The translations under genes and the position numbers were made by a program. A stretch of DNA of 64,000 bases. It comes from Phorcysia thermohydrogeniphila. GTDB lineage: Bacteria; Aquificota; Aquificia; Desulfurobacteriales; Desulfurobacteriaceae. The notes below the pieces were generated by a model that was not told the DNA's origin, did no database searches, and saw only the letters and a program-made list of their open reading frames with translations. The stretch covers positions 301,119 to 365,118 of the forward strand of contig NZ_SMFV01000001.1 of the NCBI RefSeq assembly GCF_004339575.1. The letters are read 5' to 3'. This document shows positions 32,527 to 42,467 of the stretch, one piece after another; within the stretch, counting starts at the first letter, position 1; each line of letters starts with the position of its first letter.

Positions 32527-32814
32527 CTATTGGCTCTGAGCAGCAAGTTCCTTTTCAAGCTTAGCAACAGCTTTAGCTACCTTAGACTGTCTCCTTGCAG
32601 CTTCATTCTTATGGATAGCACCCCTTGAAGCTGCCCTCTGAATCCACTTCATTGCTACTTTAAGCTGCTCCTTAGCAAGCTCTAAGTTCTTCTCCTCTAC
32701 GGCCTGAAGAACCTTCTTAGCCTCAGTCTTCATTCTCCTTATGTAGTACCTGTTCCTCTCCCTACGTTTGATGTTCTGACGGAGCCTCTTCTTAGCAGAC
32801 TTTGTATTGGGCAT
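32527..32814 (-). CDS. rpsT: 30S ribosomal protein S20
   Basis: 95-residue basic, helical protein starting MPNTKSAKKRLRQNIKRRER, with AASRGAIHKNEAARRQSKVAKAV near the end, the standard S20 pattern; it binds 16S rRNA. GGTGGAGGAAACGG lies before the ATG. On the minus strand TATAAA (~32855) could be its -10. Confidence 0.97.
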   Translation of the reverse strand: MPNTKSAKKRLRQNIKRRERNRYYIRRMKTEAKKVLQAVEEKNLELAKEQLKVAMKWIQRAASRGAIHKNEAARRQSKVAKAVAKLEKELAAQSQ

Positions 32815-32907
32815 TCCGTTTCCTCCACCCTAAGATTGAATTTGCGTGGTGAAGTTTATAGCAAGAATTTTAGAAAGGCAAGGTCTGCGGTGAAAATTAA
32901 CGGGGTG

Positions 32908-32913
32908 TATAAT
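32908..32913 (+). promoter_or_regulatory. -10 element for the peroxiredoxin gene
   Basis: A perfect TATAAT lies 31 nt upstream of the ATG. The -35 region is poor, so only the -10 is called. Confidence 0.4.
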
Positions 32914-32943
32914 TTCCTTAAGTTCAGAAATTAGGAGGATTGT

Positions 32944-33423
32944 ATGGACTTAGAAGTAGGAACTATAGCTCCCGATTTCTGCCTGCCGGATGAAAACGGG
33001 AACACCGTATGCCTTAAGGATTTCAGGGGAAAATGGGTAGTTCTATACTTCTACCCTAAGGACAACACTCCCGGGTGTACGAAAGAGGCTCAAGATTTTT
33101 CCGAAAAGCTTGAAGAGTTTGAGAAAGTAGGTGCTGTCGTCCTTGGCGTTAGTCCAGATTCCGTAGAGAGCCACAGGAAGTTCAAGGAGAAGAAGAGGAT
33201 AAGAGTAAAGCTCTTAAGCGATACGGAAAAGGAAGTAATAAAGAGATACAACGTCTGGCAGCTTAAGAAAATGTACGGAAAGGAATACTACGGAGTCGTA
33301 AGGACAACTTACTTGATAGACCCTGAAGGTAGAATTGCCCACGTCTGGAAAAGAGTAAAAGTCAAGGGTCACGCAGATAGCGTGCTTAAGAAAATTCAGG
33401 AATTTTCAGGAGGTAAGAAATGA
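32944..33423 (+). CDS. bcp: PrxQ/BCP-type peroxiredoxin
   Basis: Thiol peroxidase that reduces hydroperoxides. The thioredoxin fold has the peroxidatic cysteine C45 in KDNTPGCTKEAQ, and YNVWQLKKMYGKEYYGVVRTTYLID matches the BCP family end. The resolving Cys found five residues later in many PrxQ enzymes is Gln here; the only other cysteines are C13 and C23, so it may act as a 1-Cys type. 159 residues. TTAGGAGGATTGT precedes the ATG. It overlaps the next gene by 4 nt. Confidence 0.93.
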   Translation: MDLEVGTIAPDFCLPDENGNTVCLKDFRGKWVVLYFYPKDNTPGCTKEAQDFSEKLEEFEKVGAVVLGVSPDSVESHRKFKEKKRIRVKLLSDTEKEVIKRYNVWQLKKMYGKEYYGVVRTTYLIDPEGRIAHVWKRVKVKGHADSVLKKIQEFSGGKK

Positions 33424-34193
33424 AAAAGTTAATCCTTGCAGCGACAACCTTACTTGCAACAACAACGAGTGCAACCGCAATAACCATCAGCGCTGGGATA
33501 GGCGGTTGGAACCAAAATCCGTCAGGATGGATAGAGTACAGAGAAAACGGCCTCATTACAACCGAGACCCACGTTGACGTTGAGAGCGACCTTCACATTT
33601 CCGATAAAACGAAAGCTTCAGGATGGTTTCTGATAGAAGGAATTCCTATACTCCCAGACATCAGAGTTCAGTACACGCCGATGAAGTTTTCTGGAAGGGG
33701 AATAGTTAGCAAGGAGTTTTCTTTCGGTAATATTACCGTTAGGGCAAATGACCTTGTGGAAAGTGAACTGGAAGCAAACCAGATTGACGTAACCCTCTAC
33801 TATGGAGTTCCTTTCTTAGGAACCCTAACTGCGGGGAAATTAAACCTTAATGCTGGAATAAATGTCAAGGTAATAGACGGCTACGCAAAGGTTAGAGACC
33901 TAACAAGAGGAATTGAAGAGTCCAAAAGCGCTACCATTCCCGTTCCTATGCTCCACTTGGCAGGGAGTATAAAGCCCATAGACTCTATCAGCTTTGAATT
34001 TTCAGGAAACTGGATAGGATACTCCGGGAGCCAGTTTTACGAAACTGTAGGAGAATTAAAAGTTTTCCCCGCAAAGCACCTGTTTATTGGAACTGGATAC
34101 AGGTACCAAAGGCTAAAGATTGACGACATAAGCGACGTCTCCTCAGACCTGAAGATAAAGGGATTCTTTGCAGAGGCCGGATTCCTCTTCTAA
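33420..34193 (+). CDS. Outer-membrane beta-barrel protein (TIGR04219-like)
   Basis: 257-residue exported protein: signal peptide MKKLILAATTLLATTTSATA, then alternating amphipathic strands with Gly and aromatic residues, ending with an aromatic residue (AEAGFLF) as outer-membrane barrels do. The sequence pattern resembles the TIGR04219 outer-membrane family; that assignment is from memory of the family layout and is moderate. No function is known. It overlaps the peroxiredoxin stop by 4 nt. Confidence 0.75.
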   Translation: MKKLILAATTLLATTTSATAITISAGIGGWNQNPSGWIEYRENGLITTETHVDVESDLHISDKTKASGWFLIEGIPILPDIRVQYTPMKFSGRGIVSKEFSFGNITVRANDLVESELEANQIDVTLYYGVPFLGTLTAGKLNLNAGINVKVIDGYAKVRDLTRGIEESKSATIPVPMLHLAGSIKPIDSISFEFSGNWIGYSGSQFYETVGELKVFPAKHLFIGTGYRYQRLKIDDISDVSSDLKIKGFFAEAGFLF

Positions 34194-34203
34194 GGAGAGC
34201 TCT

Positions 34204-35367
34204 ATGAACAGCAGGATAAGGAACTTAAAAGCCTACCCGATGGATAGGCTTGTCAAGGCAAAAGAGGAACTGAAGGCAGCCGGTAAGAAGATTTACGACT
34301 TTGGAACGGGAGACCCAAAAGAGCCAACGGCGGAGTTCATAAGGAGAGCTCTCATAGAAGCCGTCCCGGAAGTCAGTCAATACCCAACGGTTAAAGGCAG
34401 GAAAGACCTAAGGGAAACAATCGCCAATTGGTTTAAAAACCGTTTTGGCGTAGAACTTGACCCAGAGCTTGAAGTAATACCGACTGCCGGCTCAAAAGAA
34501 GCAATATTCCACTTTCCCCTCGTATTCATAGATACGGACACAGAGAAAAGAAGGGTCATATACGGAACCCCGGCGTATCCGGTTTACGAGAGGGGAACTC
34601 TATTTGCAGGCGGGGAACCCTACCCGGTAGAGCTCCGCTACGAGGACAGTTTCCTCCTTCGGCTTGACAGAGTCCCAAGGTCAATCTTAGAAGAGACCGC
34701 CATCGTTTGGATTAACTACCCCCACAACCCTACAGGGGCAGTTGCACCCCTTTCCTACTTAGAAGAAACTTACGGAATATGCAGGGAGTACGAAATTATC
34801 CTCTGCTCCGATGAGTGCTACACAGAAATCTACTTTGAGCGTCCTCCCCACTCCCTTCTTGAGGTTGGAAAAGAGGGAGCTGTTGTCTTTCACTCCCTCT
34901 CCAAAAGGAGCGGAATGACAGGCTACCGCTCAGGGTTTGTTGCCGGCGATAGAGAAATCGTTCAAACCTACCTTAAGTACCGCTCCTCCTTCGGCGTGGC
35001 ATCCCCAGACTTCATCCAACAGGCTGCAAGGGCCGCTTGGTCCGACGAAGAACACGTTAAAGAAAGGAGACAAATTTTTAAAGAAAAAAGGGACATTTTC
35101 GTTAAGTTCTTTAAAGAATTAGGCCTTGAGTTCCTCTACCCTGAAGCTACCTTTTACTTCTGGGTAAAGTTACCTGAAGGTATTTCCAGTGAGGAGTACG
35201 CTCTACACCTTTTAAGCTACGGAATAGTTATCTCTCCGGGTGAGTTCTTCGGAAAAGGAGGAGAAGGGTCCTTCCGTATCGCCCTCGTTCCAACCCTTAA
35301 AGAGTGCCAAGAAGCTGTAAAGGTCTGGAAGATTGCCCACAAAGAGTTCATGGAGAAGAAACGTTGA
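34204..35367 (+). CDS. Class I aminotransferase, DapC/DapL-like
   Basis: PLP-dependent fold type I aminotransferase of ~387 residues, close in pattern to succinyldiaminopimelate or LL-diaminopimelate aminotransferases of lysine/peptidoglycan synthesis. The PLP lysine is in FHSLSKRSGMTGYRSGF; NYPHNPTGAVAP and CSDECYTEIYF are the cofactor-binding motifs. I chose the ATG at 34204 after AGGAGAGCTCT; an upstream ATG-less extension would run into the previous gene. Substrate is inferred from family resemblance only. Confidence 0.85.
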   Translation: MNSRIRNLKAYPMDRLVKAKEELKAAGKKIYDFGTGDPKEPTAEFIRRALIEAVPEVSQYPTVKGRKDLRETIANWFKNRFGVELDPELEVIPTAGSKEAIFHFPLVFIDTDTEKRRVIYGTPAYPVYERGTLFAGGEPYPVELRYEDSFLLRLDRVPRSILEETAIVWINYPHNPTGAVAPLSYLEETYGICREYEIILCSDECYTEIYFERPPHSLLEVGKEGAVVFHSLSKRSGMTGYRSGFVAGDREIVQTYLKYRSSFGVASPDFIQQAARAAWSDEEHVKERRQIFKEKRDIFVKFFKELGLEFLYPEATFYFWVKLPEGISSEEYALHLLSYGIVISPGEFFGKGGEGSFRIALVPTLKECQEAVKVWKIAHKEFMEKKR

Positions 35368-35745
35368 GAATAAGGGAAACAAGGAAGAAACTCATAGCTG
35401 ACATTAACCTTTCTCCCATACTTGACCTATCTTTGATGCTTGTCATTTTCTTAGCAGTAACAACAGAGTTCATCTCTGGAGGAGAGATAAAGGTTCAGGT
35501 ACCAAAAGGCGGTGCAGCAGTAGTAACTACGAGGGATGTGGTAAAAATCATCGTGGACAAGTGGGGGAAAATCTACTACGACGGGAAAGTCTACAGTGAC
35601 CCAGTCAAACTGATAAAGCACCTGCCACGGAACCGTCCAGTATTTATAAAGGCCGATAGAGAAACGCCTTACCTTTACGTCTTCTCTCTCTTAGATACCC
35701 TCAGGAAATCGGGCATAAAAAAGGTCTCACTTGTGGGGCAGAGAG

Positions 35746-35753
<8 letters not shown>
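35364..35753 (+). CDS. ExbD/TolR family protein
   Basis: Bitopic inner-membrane protein: short basic cytoplasmic N-terminus, one membrane helix with the key Asp (INLSPILDLSLMLVIFLAV), and a periplasmic domain ending LLDTLRKSGIKKVSLVG, as in ExbD/TolR. These proteins pass proton-motive force to TonB or TolA together with ExbB/TolQ. No exbB/tolQ partner is next to it. The TTG at 35364 (after GGAGAAGAAACG) overlaps the aminotransferase stop; it gives 129 residues. Confidence 0.88.
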
Positions 35754-37499
<1,746 letters not shown>

Positions 37500-37510
37500 G
37501 AAAACACCTT

Positions 37511-37530
37511 GCCCCCTCTCGGGGGCTTTC
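37511..37530 (+). terminator. Rho-independent terminator after eno
   Basis: GCCCCC-TCTC-GGGGGC stem-loop starting 12 nt after the eno stop, followed by TTTC. The T-tract is short but the stem is perfect and very GC-rich. Confidence 0.7.
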
Positions 37531-37575
37531 CTAAATTTTCCATCTCAAATAATACACAATACAGGAGGTTTAATC

Positions 37576-38130
37576 TTGGAGTTTAAGAAGATAATGGAAA
37601 ACGTTTTGTTTATTTCTGAAACTCTTGAAGGAAAAAAGGAGGTAAAAAACCCTTCTACAGAAAGGATAAAAGAAAAAGCCTACAATCTCTACTGGAAGTA
37701 TAACTGCGAGTGTGGAGTTGTAACTGCCTTCTACGAAGAAGCGAACCTTTCAATAAACTTTAAAAAAGTTAGGGCTCTATCAGAGGAACTCCCTTATAGG
37801 TGGAGCTCCATTTGTGGAGCAGTAACCGGAGCCTTCTATGTACTGGCTGCTTCCCTTCCCGAAGAACTCTTAGAGAAAGCAGTAAAAGAAATCATCAACT
37901 ACCACAACAGAACTCCCCTTCCACAGTTTAAAGGAAGAGGTGGCGTTCACATACCTAAGGCACCGGCAGGCTCCATTCTCTGCAGGGACTCAATAATAAA
38001 CTGGTGTAAGGCTACAAAAATTAACCCCCGTAGCAGGGAAAGGACAGAAAGGTGCGCCCGCATAACGGCAGACATTGCAGGGAAGACGGCGGAGCTCCTT
38101 AAAAAGTATGCAGTAGCTGCCGTTAAATAA
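37576..38130 (+). CDS. C_GCAxxG_C_C-type redox-like protein
   Basis: 184-residue soluble protein. The start is TTG at 37576 with a strong AGGAGG 9 nt upstream; the open frame extends back into the terminator, which makes earlier starts unlikely. Cysteines fall in YNCECGVVTAFYEE, SSICGAVTGAFYVLA, SILCRDSIINWC and TERCARITADI, resembling the C-GCAxxG-C-C family. Members are thought to bind a metal or cluster, but function is not established. It is followed after 1 nt by a Gate-domain membrane protein. Confidence 0.6.
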   Translation: MEFKKIMENVLFISETLEGKKEVKNPSTERIKEKAYNLYWKYNCECGVVTAFYEEANLSINFKKVRALSEELPYRWSSICGAVTGAFYVLAASLPEELLEKAVKEIINYHNRTPLPQFKGRGGVHIPKAPAGSILCRDSIINWCKATKINPRSRERTERCARITADIAGKTAELLKKYAVAAVK

Positions 38131-38131
38131 A

Positions 38132-39052
38132 ATGAACTTTACGGAGCTCTACTTCATAATCATCTCTGCCGTAGCTTTCGGCTACGTTCTTGCAGCAGTT
38201 CTCGTTGAAACGAAATTTGTCAACTGGCTGGGGCTAAAAACCCTCCGCCTCTCCCGATTCGGAATTCATCCCCTCTTAACGAACGTTCCAGTGATTTACT
38301 TAGTCTCCCCAAGGGCTGCCCACGTTGTAGCTTCAGAGCTCCTAAAAGAGGGGAAAATAGAAGCAGTAGACCTTTACCTTGCAATCCTTGCCTCAAACTT
38401 TCCAATGAGGCTTATGTTCCTCTACCGCTACTACCTGCCGGTTCTCTTGCCACTGATAGGAGCTGTTGCAGTATACTACGCACTCCTTAGGCTGGCCTTT
38501 GACATTGTCGTTTTAGCTACAGTCTCTATCATTGGCAGGCTCCGCTACAGGAAGTTACACTTTGAATACCCAAAGTATGAATCGGTAAAGGTTGAGGTTA
38601 ACCTTAAAGTCCTAAAAGAAGGCGTGTTAAAGGGTTTAAAAGAGGCTGCCCTATTTACAGTAAAGTTTACTCCCCTGTTCCTGCTGGTTGTTTTCCTCAT
38701 AAAAGAAGGAGCTATGGAGTGGCTGACCAACAAGCTCGGGCCGTACTTTGGAGCTCTCGGCTTTGATTCTCTGGAAATTACTTACATAACAACAGCAGCG
38801 ATAAGTCCGCCTGTTGCCTACGGCCTCATAAAGGTAATGCTTGCAAGGAATTACGCCGTTACCCACATCTTAGGAACAATGGCTGTTGGTAACGCAATGT
38901 TTTCCCTCCTAAGGAGCTGGTGGGCCTACCTTCTTCCCTATTACTTAGGACTCTACCCTATAAGAATAACAACGATGCTCCTTCTATTACAGGCCGGACT
39001 GCCGATTGTTTACAATTTTAGTGTTGGGGTGTTACTCGTAAAGGTGTTCTAA
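38132..39052 (+). CDS. Nucleoside-recognition (Gate) domain membrane protein
   Basis: 306-residue polytopic membrane protein with two similar halves, each with a Gate-like hydrophobic bundle (NVPVIYLVSPRAAHVVASELL; LGFDSLEITYITTAAISPPVAYGLIKV in part). The pattern matches the nucleoside-recognition family found in spore maturation proteins and nucleoside or ferrous transporters. The substrate is unknown. It lies between the C_GCAxxG_C_C-like gene and a Toprim gene, with gaps of 1-2 nt, suggesting an operon. Confidence 0.75.
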   Translation: MNFTELYFIIISAVAFGYVLAAVLVETKFVNWLGLKTLRLSRFGIHPLLTNVPVIYLVSPRAAHVVASELLKEGKIEAVDLYLAILASNFPMRLMFLYRYYLPVLLPLIGAVAVYYALLRLAFDIVVLATVSIIGRLRYRKLHFEYPKYESVKVEVNLKVLKEGVLKGLKEAALFTVKFTPLFLLVVFLIKEGAMEWLTNKLGPYFGALGFDSLEITYITTAAISPPVAYGLIKVMLARNYAVTHILGTMAVGNAMFSLLRSWWAYLLPYYLGLYPIRITTMLLLLQAGLPIVYNFSVGVLLVKVF

Positions 39053-39054
39053 AG

Positions 39055-39417
39055 ATGGAGAAGCTAAAGGTCTACATAAGCGAGCTAAAGCAGTTTTCCC
39101 TTAAAAACCCAGACTGGGTAATTTTGGTTGAGGGTAAAAGAGACCTAAAGGCCCTTGAAATGTTCGGGATAGAAAACGTCGTAGACATGAAGGGGAGGAA
39201 GTACCACGACATAGCTGAAGAGCTCTCCGAAAGTTACGTTGGAGTAGTTCTACTTATGGACTTTGACCCCGAAGGTGAGACGATTTTCAGGAAGCTCACT
39301 AAGGTGCTAGAGCTTTACGGACTAAAGATTGATACTTCTTTCAGGGAAAGACTAAGAGAGCTCGGAGTAAGGTTTGTGGAGGAAATACCTCTACTCCTTA
39401 GGTTACCCCGCTGGTAA
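39055..39417 (+). CDS. Small stand-alone Toprim-domain protein
   Basis: 120-residue protein consisting essentially of one Toprim domain: the glutamate motif VILVEGKRDLKAL (E26) and the metal-binding DxD in LLMDFDPEGE (D69, D71). The length and layout resemble the ribonuclease M5/OLD-like small Toprim proteins. It is followed after ~20 nt by RNase R, so a role in RNA processing is plausible but inferred from position alone. Confidence 0.82.
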   Translation: MEKLKVYISELKQFSLKNPDWVILVEGKRDLKALEMFGIENVVDMKGRKYHDIAEELSESYVGVVLLMDFDPEGETIFRKLTKVLELYGLKIDTSFRERLRELGVRFVEEIPLLLRLPRW

Positions 39418-39438
39418 AATGAGTAGTTGGAGGAAAGA

Positions 39439-41562
39439 ATGGAATACAAGAACTTAGAAGAAGGAATATTTAAGGCACTTGAAAAGCTTAATAAACCCCT
39501 AAAAGCAAGGGAAATCGCTAAGTTCCTCGGAATACCCCCAGAGGAGAGGCAGGAGCTCCGCGAAAAGCTAAAGGAGCTTGCCAAAGAGGGAAAGCTCGTA
39601 AAGCTGAAAGGCGCCAAGTACGCCCTACCTGAGAAGTTCAACCTTGTCGTCGGAAAGCTCTGCGTCTACAGGGAAGGCTTCGGGTTCGTTGACCCTATAG
39701 ATGGAGGTAGAGGCGTTTTTGTTCCCGGCAAAAATATGGCCGGTGCAATGAACGGTGATATAGTCGCCGTTGAGATAGTTAAGGAATTTCCCGACGGTAG
39801 AAAGGAAGGTAAGGTCGTCTCCGTTATAGAGAGAGCAGTAAAGAAAGTCGTCGGAAGGGTAGAAAAGCACCGCCGACACTGCTTTGTGATACCGGAGGAT
39901 AAAAGAATCCGCTACGATGTTTTACTTACCCACGAAGACTGTAAAAAGGTAGAGGACGGCGACTACGTAGTCGTTGAAATCATATCCTACCCCTCAGATA
40001 CCCGTGGACCCGTTGGGAAGCTCTTAGAGAACCTCGGCAAAACAGGACCTAAGCTTGACATAGAGCTCATAATAAGGAAGTACGACCTGCCGGTTGAATT
40101 CCCTCCAGAAGTTCTAAGAGAGGCAGAGAAAATTCCAGACCAAGTAACAGAAAAAGATTTAGAAGGCAGGGTAGACCTCAGAGACCAGCTCTGTTTTACC
40201 ATAGATGGGGAAAACGCAAGGGATTTTGACGACGCCGTAGCCATAGAGAAACTTCCAGACGGAAACTACAGGCTCTTTGTCCACATTGCAGACGTTTCAC
40301 ACTACGTAAAACCCGGAAGCGCCTTAGACCTTGAAGCCTACAGGAGAGGAACGAGCGTTTACTTCCCCGATAGGTGCATCCCAATGCTCCCCGAAAAACT
40401 CTCAAACGGTATCTGCTCGCTAAACCCAAACGTGGACAGGCTCACATTTACCTGCGAAATGTTAATAAACAGGCGGGGAACTGTTATTGATTACAAGATT
40501 TATGAAAGCGTAATCCACAGTAAAGCCCGCCTCACCTACACGATAGCACAGAGGATAATAGATGGCGATGAAGAAGCAATTGAAAAGTTCCCCCACGTGG
40601 TAGAGTCGCTAAAGGCTATGTACGAGCTTGCCCAAATACTCTACAAGAAGCGCTACAAGAGAGGTTCTCTTGACTTTGACCTACCAGAGCCTGTTGTTGT
40701 CCTCAACACAGAGGGAGAACCGATAGACATATACAGAGCTGAAAGGCTCTGGAGCCACAGAATAATAGAAGAGTTCATGATTGCAGCCAACGAAACTGTT
40801 GCAGAGTTTATGTTCTGGTCAGACTACCCAAGTGTTTACAGAGTCCACGAGTCTCCAGATAGAGAAAAACTTAGCGAGTTCCTAAACTTTGTTAGGTCAC
40901 TCGGCATAAGGGTTCCCGCCGTTAAGAACGATATTCAGCCCAAGCTCCTTCAGAAAATCTTAGAGCAGGTTGAAGGAAAACCTGAGGAAAAGCTCGTTAA
41001 CTACCTAATGCTTAGAACCATGGCAAGGGCTAAATATTCCCCCGACAACATTGGCCACTTCGGCCTTGCCTCAACCCACTACACCCACTTTACCTCACCT
41101 ATAAGGCGTTACGCCGACCTACAGCTCCACAGGCTCGTAAAGATGGCCCTAAGAGGGGAATTTACCTCAGATAGCATTCCCTACTGGGAAGAAAAACTTG
41201 AAAAGGTCTGTAAACACGTAACTGAACGTTCAATAAACGCCGATGAAGCAGAAAGGGATGTTATAGAGCTCAAAAAGCTCCAGTACGCAAAGAACCATAT
41301 AGGTGAGGTCTTTGAGGCTATTATCACGGGAGTTACAGAACAGGGACTTTACGTTGAAACCATAGAACAGCTAATTCCCGGCTTTATCCACGTAACAAAC
41401 CTGAAAAATGACTACTACATCTGTATTCCAAAGCAGTACTGCCTTGTTGGAGAAAAGACGAGAACGGTCTTTAGAATCGGGGACAGAGCTCTCGTGAGGC
41501 TCCTCCACGTTGACACCGAAAACAGAAAAGCAGAGTTTGAAATGGTGAGGAAGCTAAAATGA
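39439..41562 (+). CDS. rnr: Ribonuclease R
   Basis: Processive 3'-5' exoribonuclease of the RNB family, ~707 residues. An N-terminal winged helix (residues ~5-60) is followed by cold-shock-like domains, the RNB catalytic core with DARDFDDAVAIEK-type acidic residues (ENARDFDDAVAIEKL), YFPDRCIPMLPEKLSNGICSL and FTSPIRRYADLQLHRLV, and a C-terminal S1 domain (IGEVFEAIITGVTEQGLYVE in part). The ATG at 39439 after GGAGGAAAGA is preferred over an in-frame TTG at 39427. Confidence 0.95.
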   Translation: MEYKNLEEGIFKALEKLNKPLKAREIAKFLGIPPEERQELREKLKELAKEGKLVKLKGAKYALPEKFNLVVGKLCVYREGFGFVDPIDGGRGVFVPGKNMAGAMNGDIVAVEIVKEFPDGRKEGKVVSVIERAVKKVVGRVEKHRRHCFVIPEDKRIRYDVLLTHEDCKKVEDGDYVVVEIISYPSDTRGPVGKLLENLGKTGPKLDIELIIRKYDLPVEFPPEVLREAEKIPDQVTEKDLEGRVDLRDQLCFTIDGENARDFDDAVAIEKLPDGNYRLFVHIADVSHYVKPGSALDLEAYRRGTSVYFPDRCIPMLPEKLSNGICSLNPNVDRLTFTCEMLINRRGTVIDYKIYESVIHSKARLTYTIAQRIIDGDEEAIEKFPHVVESLKAMYELAQILYKKRYKRGSLDFDLPEPVVVLNTEGEPIDIYRAERLWSHRIIEEFMIAANETVAEFMFWSDYPSVYRVHESPDREKLSEFLNFVRSLGIRVPAVKNDIQPKLLQKILEQVEGKPEEKLVNYLMLRTMARAKYSPDNIGHFGLASTHYTHFTSPIRRYADLQLHRLVKMALRGEFTSDSIPYWEEKLEKVCKHVTERSINADEAERDVIELKKLQYAKNHIGEVFEAIITGVTEQGLYVETIEQLIPGFIHVTNLKNDYYICIPKQYCLVGEKTRTVFRIGDRALVRLLHVDTENRKAEFEMVRKLK

Positions 41563-42467
41563 GAACAGCAGTAATTTATGACGATATATTCTTAAAGCAC
41601 GACCTTCCTACCCACCCTGAGAACGCCCTGAGGCTAAAGTATTTCCTTAAATCTCTACCGGAATTTAACATTCCGGTCCTAAAACCCAAAAACGTTAGCT
41701 ACGACATTCTAAGAGCCGTTCACTTTGAGAACTACATAGAAGACGTCAGAATTTCCTGCCGGGAAAACGCTCCCGGCTTCTTTGACCCAGATACCTACTA
41801 TGGGGAGTACACCTTTGACGTAGCTCTCATGGCCGCCGGTGCTGTGGAAATGGGGGTTGAGCTGCTACTCTCTGGGAAGCTCCGCTCTGTTTTCTGTGCC
41901 GTCAGACCCCCCGGCCACCACGCCGAAAAAGGTAGGGCTATGGGCTTTTGCATATTCAACAACGTTGCCGTTGGCGCTGTAAAAGCCCTCTCCTTAGGAG
42001 CCCAGAGAGTCTTCATCGTTGACTTTGACGCCCACCATGGAAATGGAACGCAGCACATATTTGAAAACACTCCAGAAGTCTTTTACTTTTCCACCCACCA
42101 GTACCCCTTCTACCCCGGAACGGGTAGCACAAAAGAAAACAGAAGCAACGTCCTTAACGTTCCGATGAAAGAAGGAACAGGAGACGCTGAGTTTCAGAAA
42201 GCTTACGGGGAAACCTATAGAAAGGCCGTTAAAAGCTTTAGCCCTGACATAATACTCGTATCGGCTGGCTACGACCTCCACCGGGATGACCCACTTGCGG
42301 GACTTGAGGTTACAGACAGCGGAATTGAATACATAATCACCCAGATTTTAGAGTCAGCAGAAGAGCTGAAAATTCCCGTTCTCTTTTCCTTAGAGGGAGG
42401 TTACAACCTATACGCTCTGGAGAGGTGCGGGAGAATAACCTTCAGGAAGCTCGCTGAGTTCTCTTAA
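41559..42467 (+). CDS. Histone deacetylase-like (AcuC/HdaH family) amidohydrolase
   Basis: Zn-dependent deacetylase of the HDAC superfamily, 302 residues. Active-site motifs are intact: RPPGHHAEKGRAMGFCIFNN (His pair), VDFDAHHGNGTQHIF (metal Asp and His), STHQYPFYPGTGS, and VSAGYDLHRDDPLAGL (second metal Asp). Bacterial members act on acetylated proteins, polyamines or small amides; the substrate is not predictable. It overlaps the rnr stop by 4 nt and meets the GGDEF-EAL gene tail to tail with a 4 nt overlap. Confidence 0.92.
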   Translation: MRTAVIYDDIFLKHDLPTHPENALRLKYFLKSLPEFNIPVLKPKNVSYDILRAVHFENYIEDVRISCRENAPGFFDPDTYYGEYTFDVALMAAGAVEMGVELLLSGKLRSVFCAVRPPGHHAEKGRAMGFCIFNNVAVGAVKALSLGAQRVFIVDFDAHHGNGTQHIFENTPEVFYFSTHQYPFYPGTGSTKENRSNVLNVPMKEGTGDAEFQKAYGETYRKAVKSFSPDIILVSAGYDLHRDDPLAGLEVTDSGIEYIITQILESAEELKIPVLFSLEGGYNLYALERCGRITFRKLAEFS

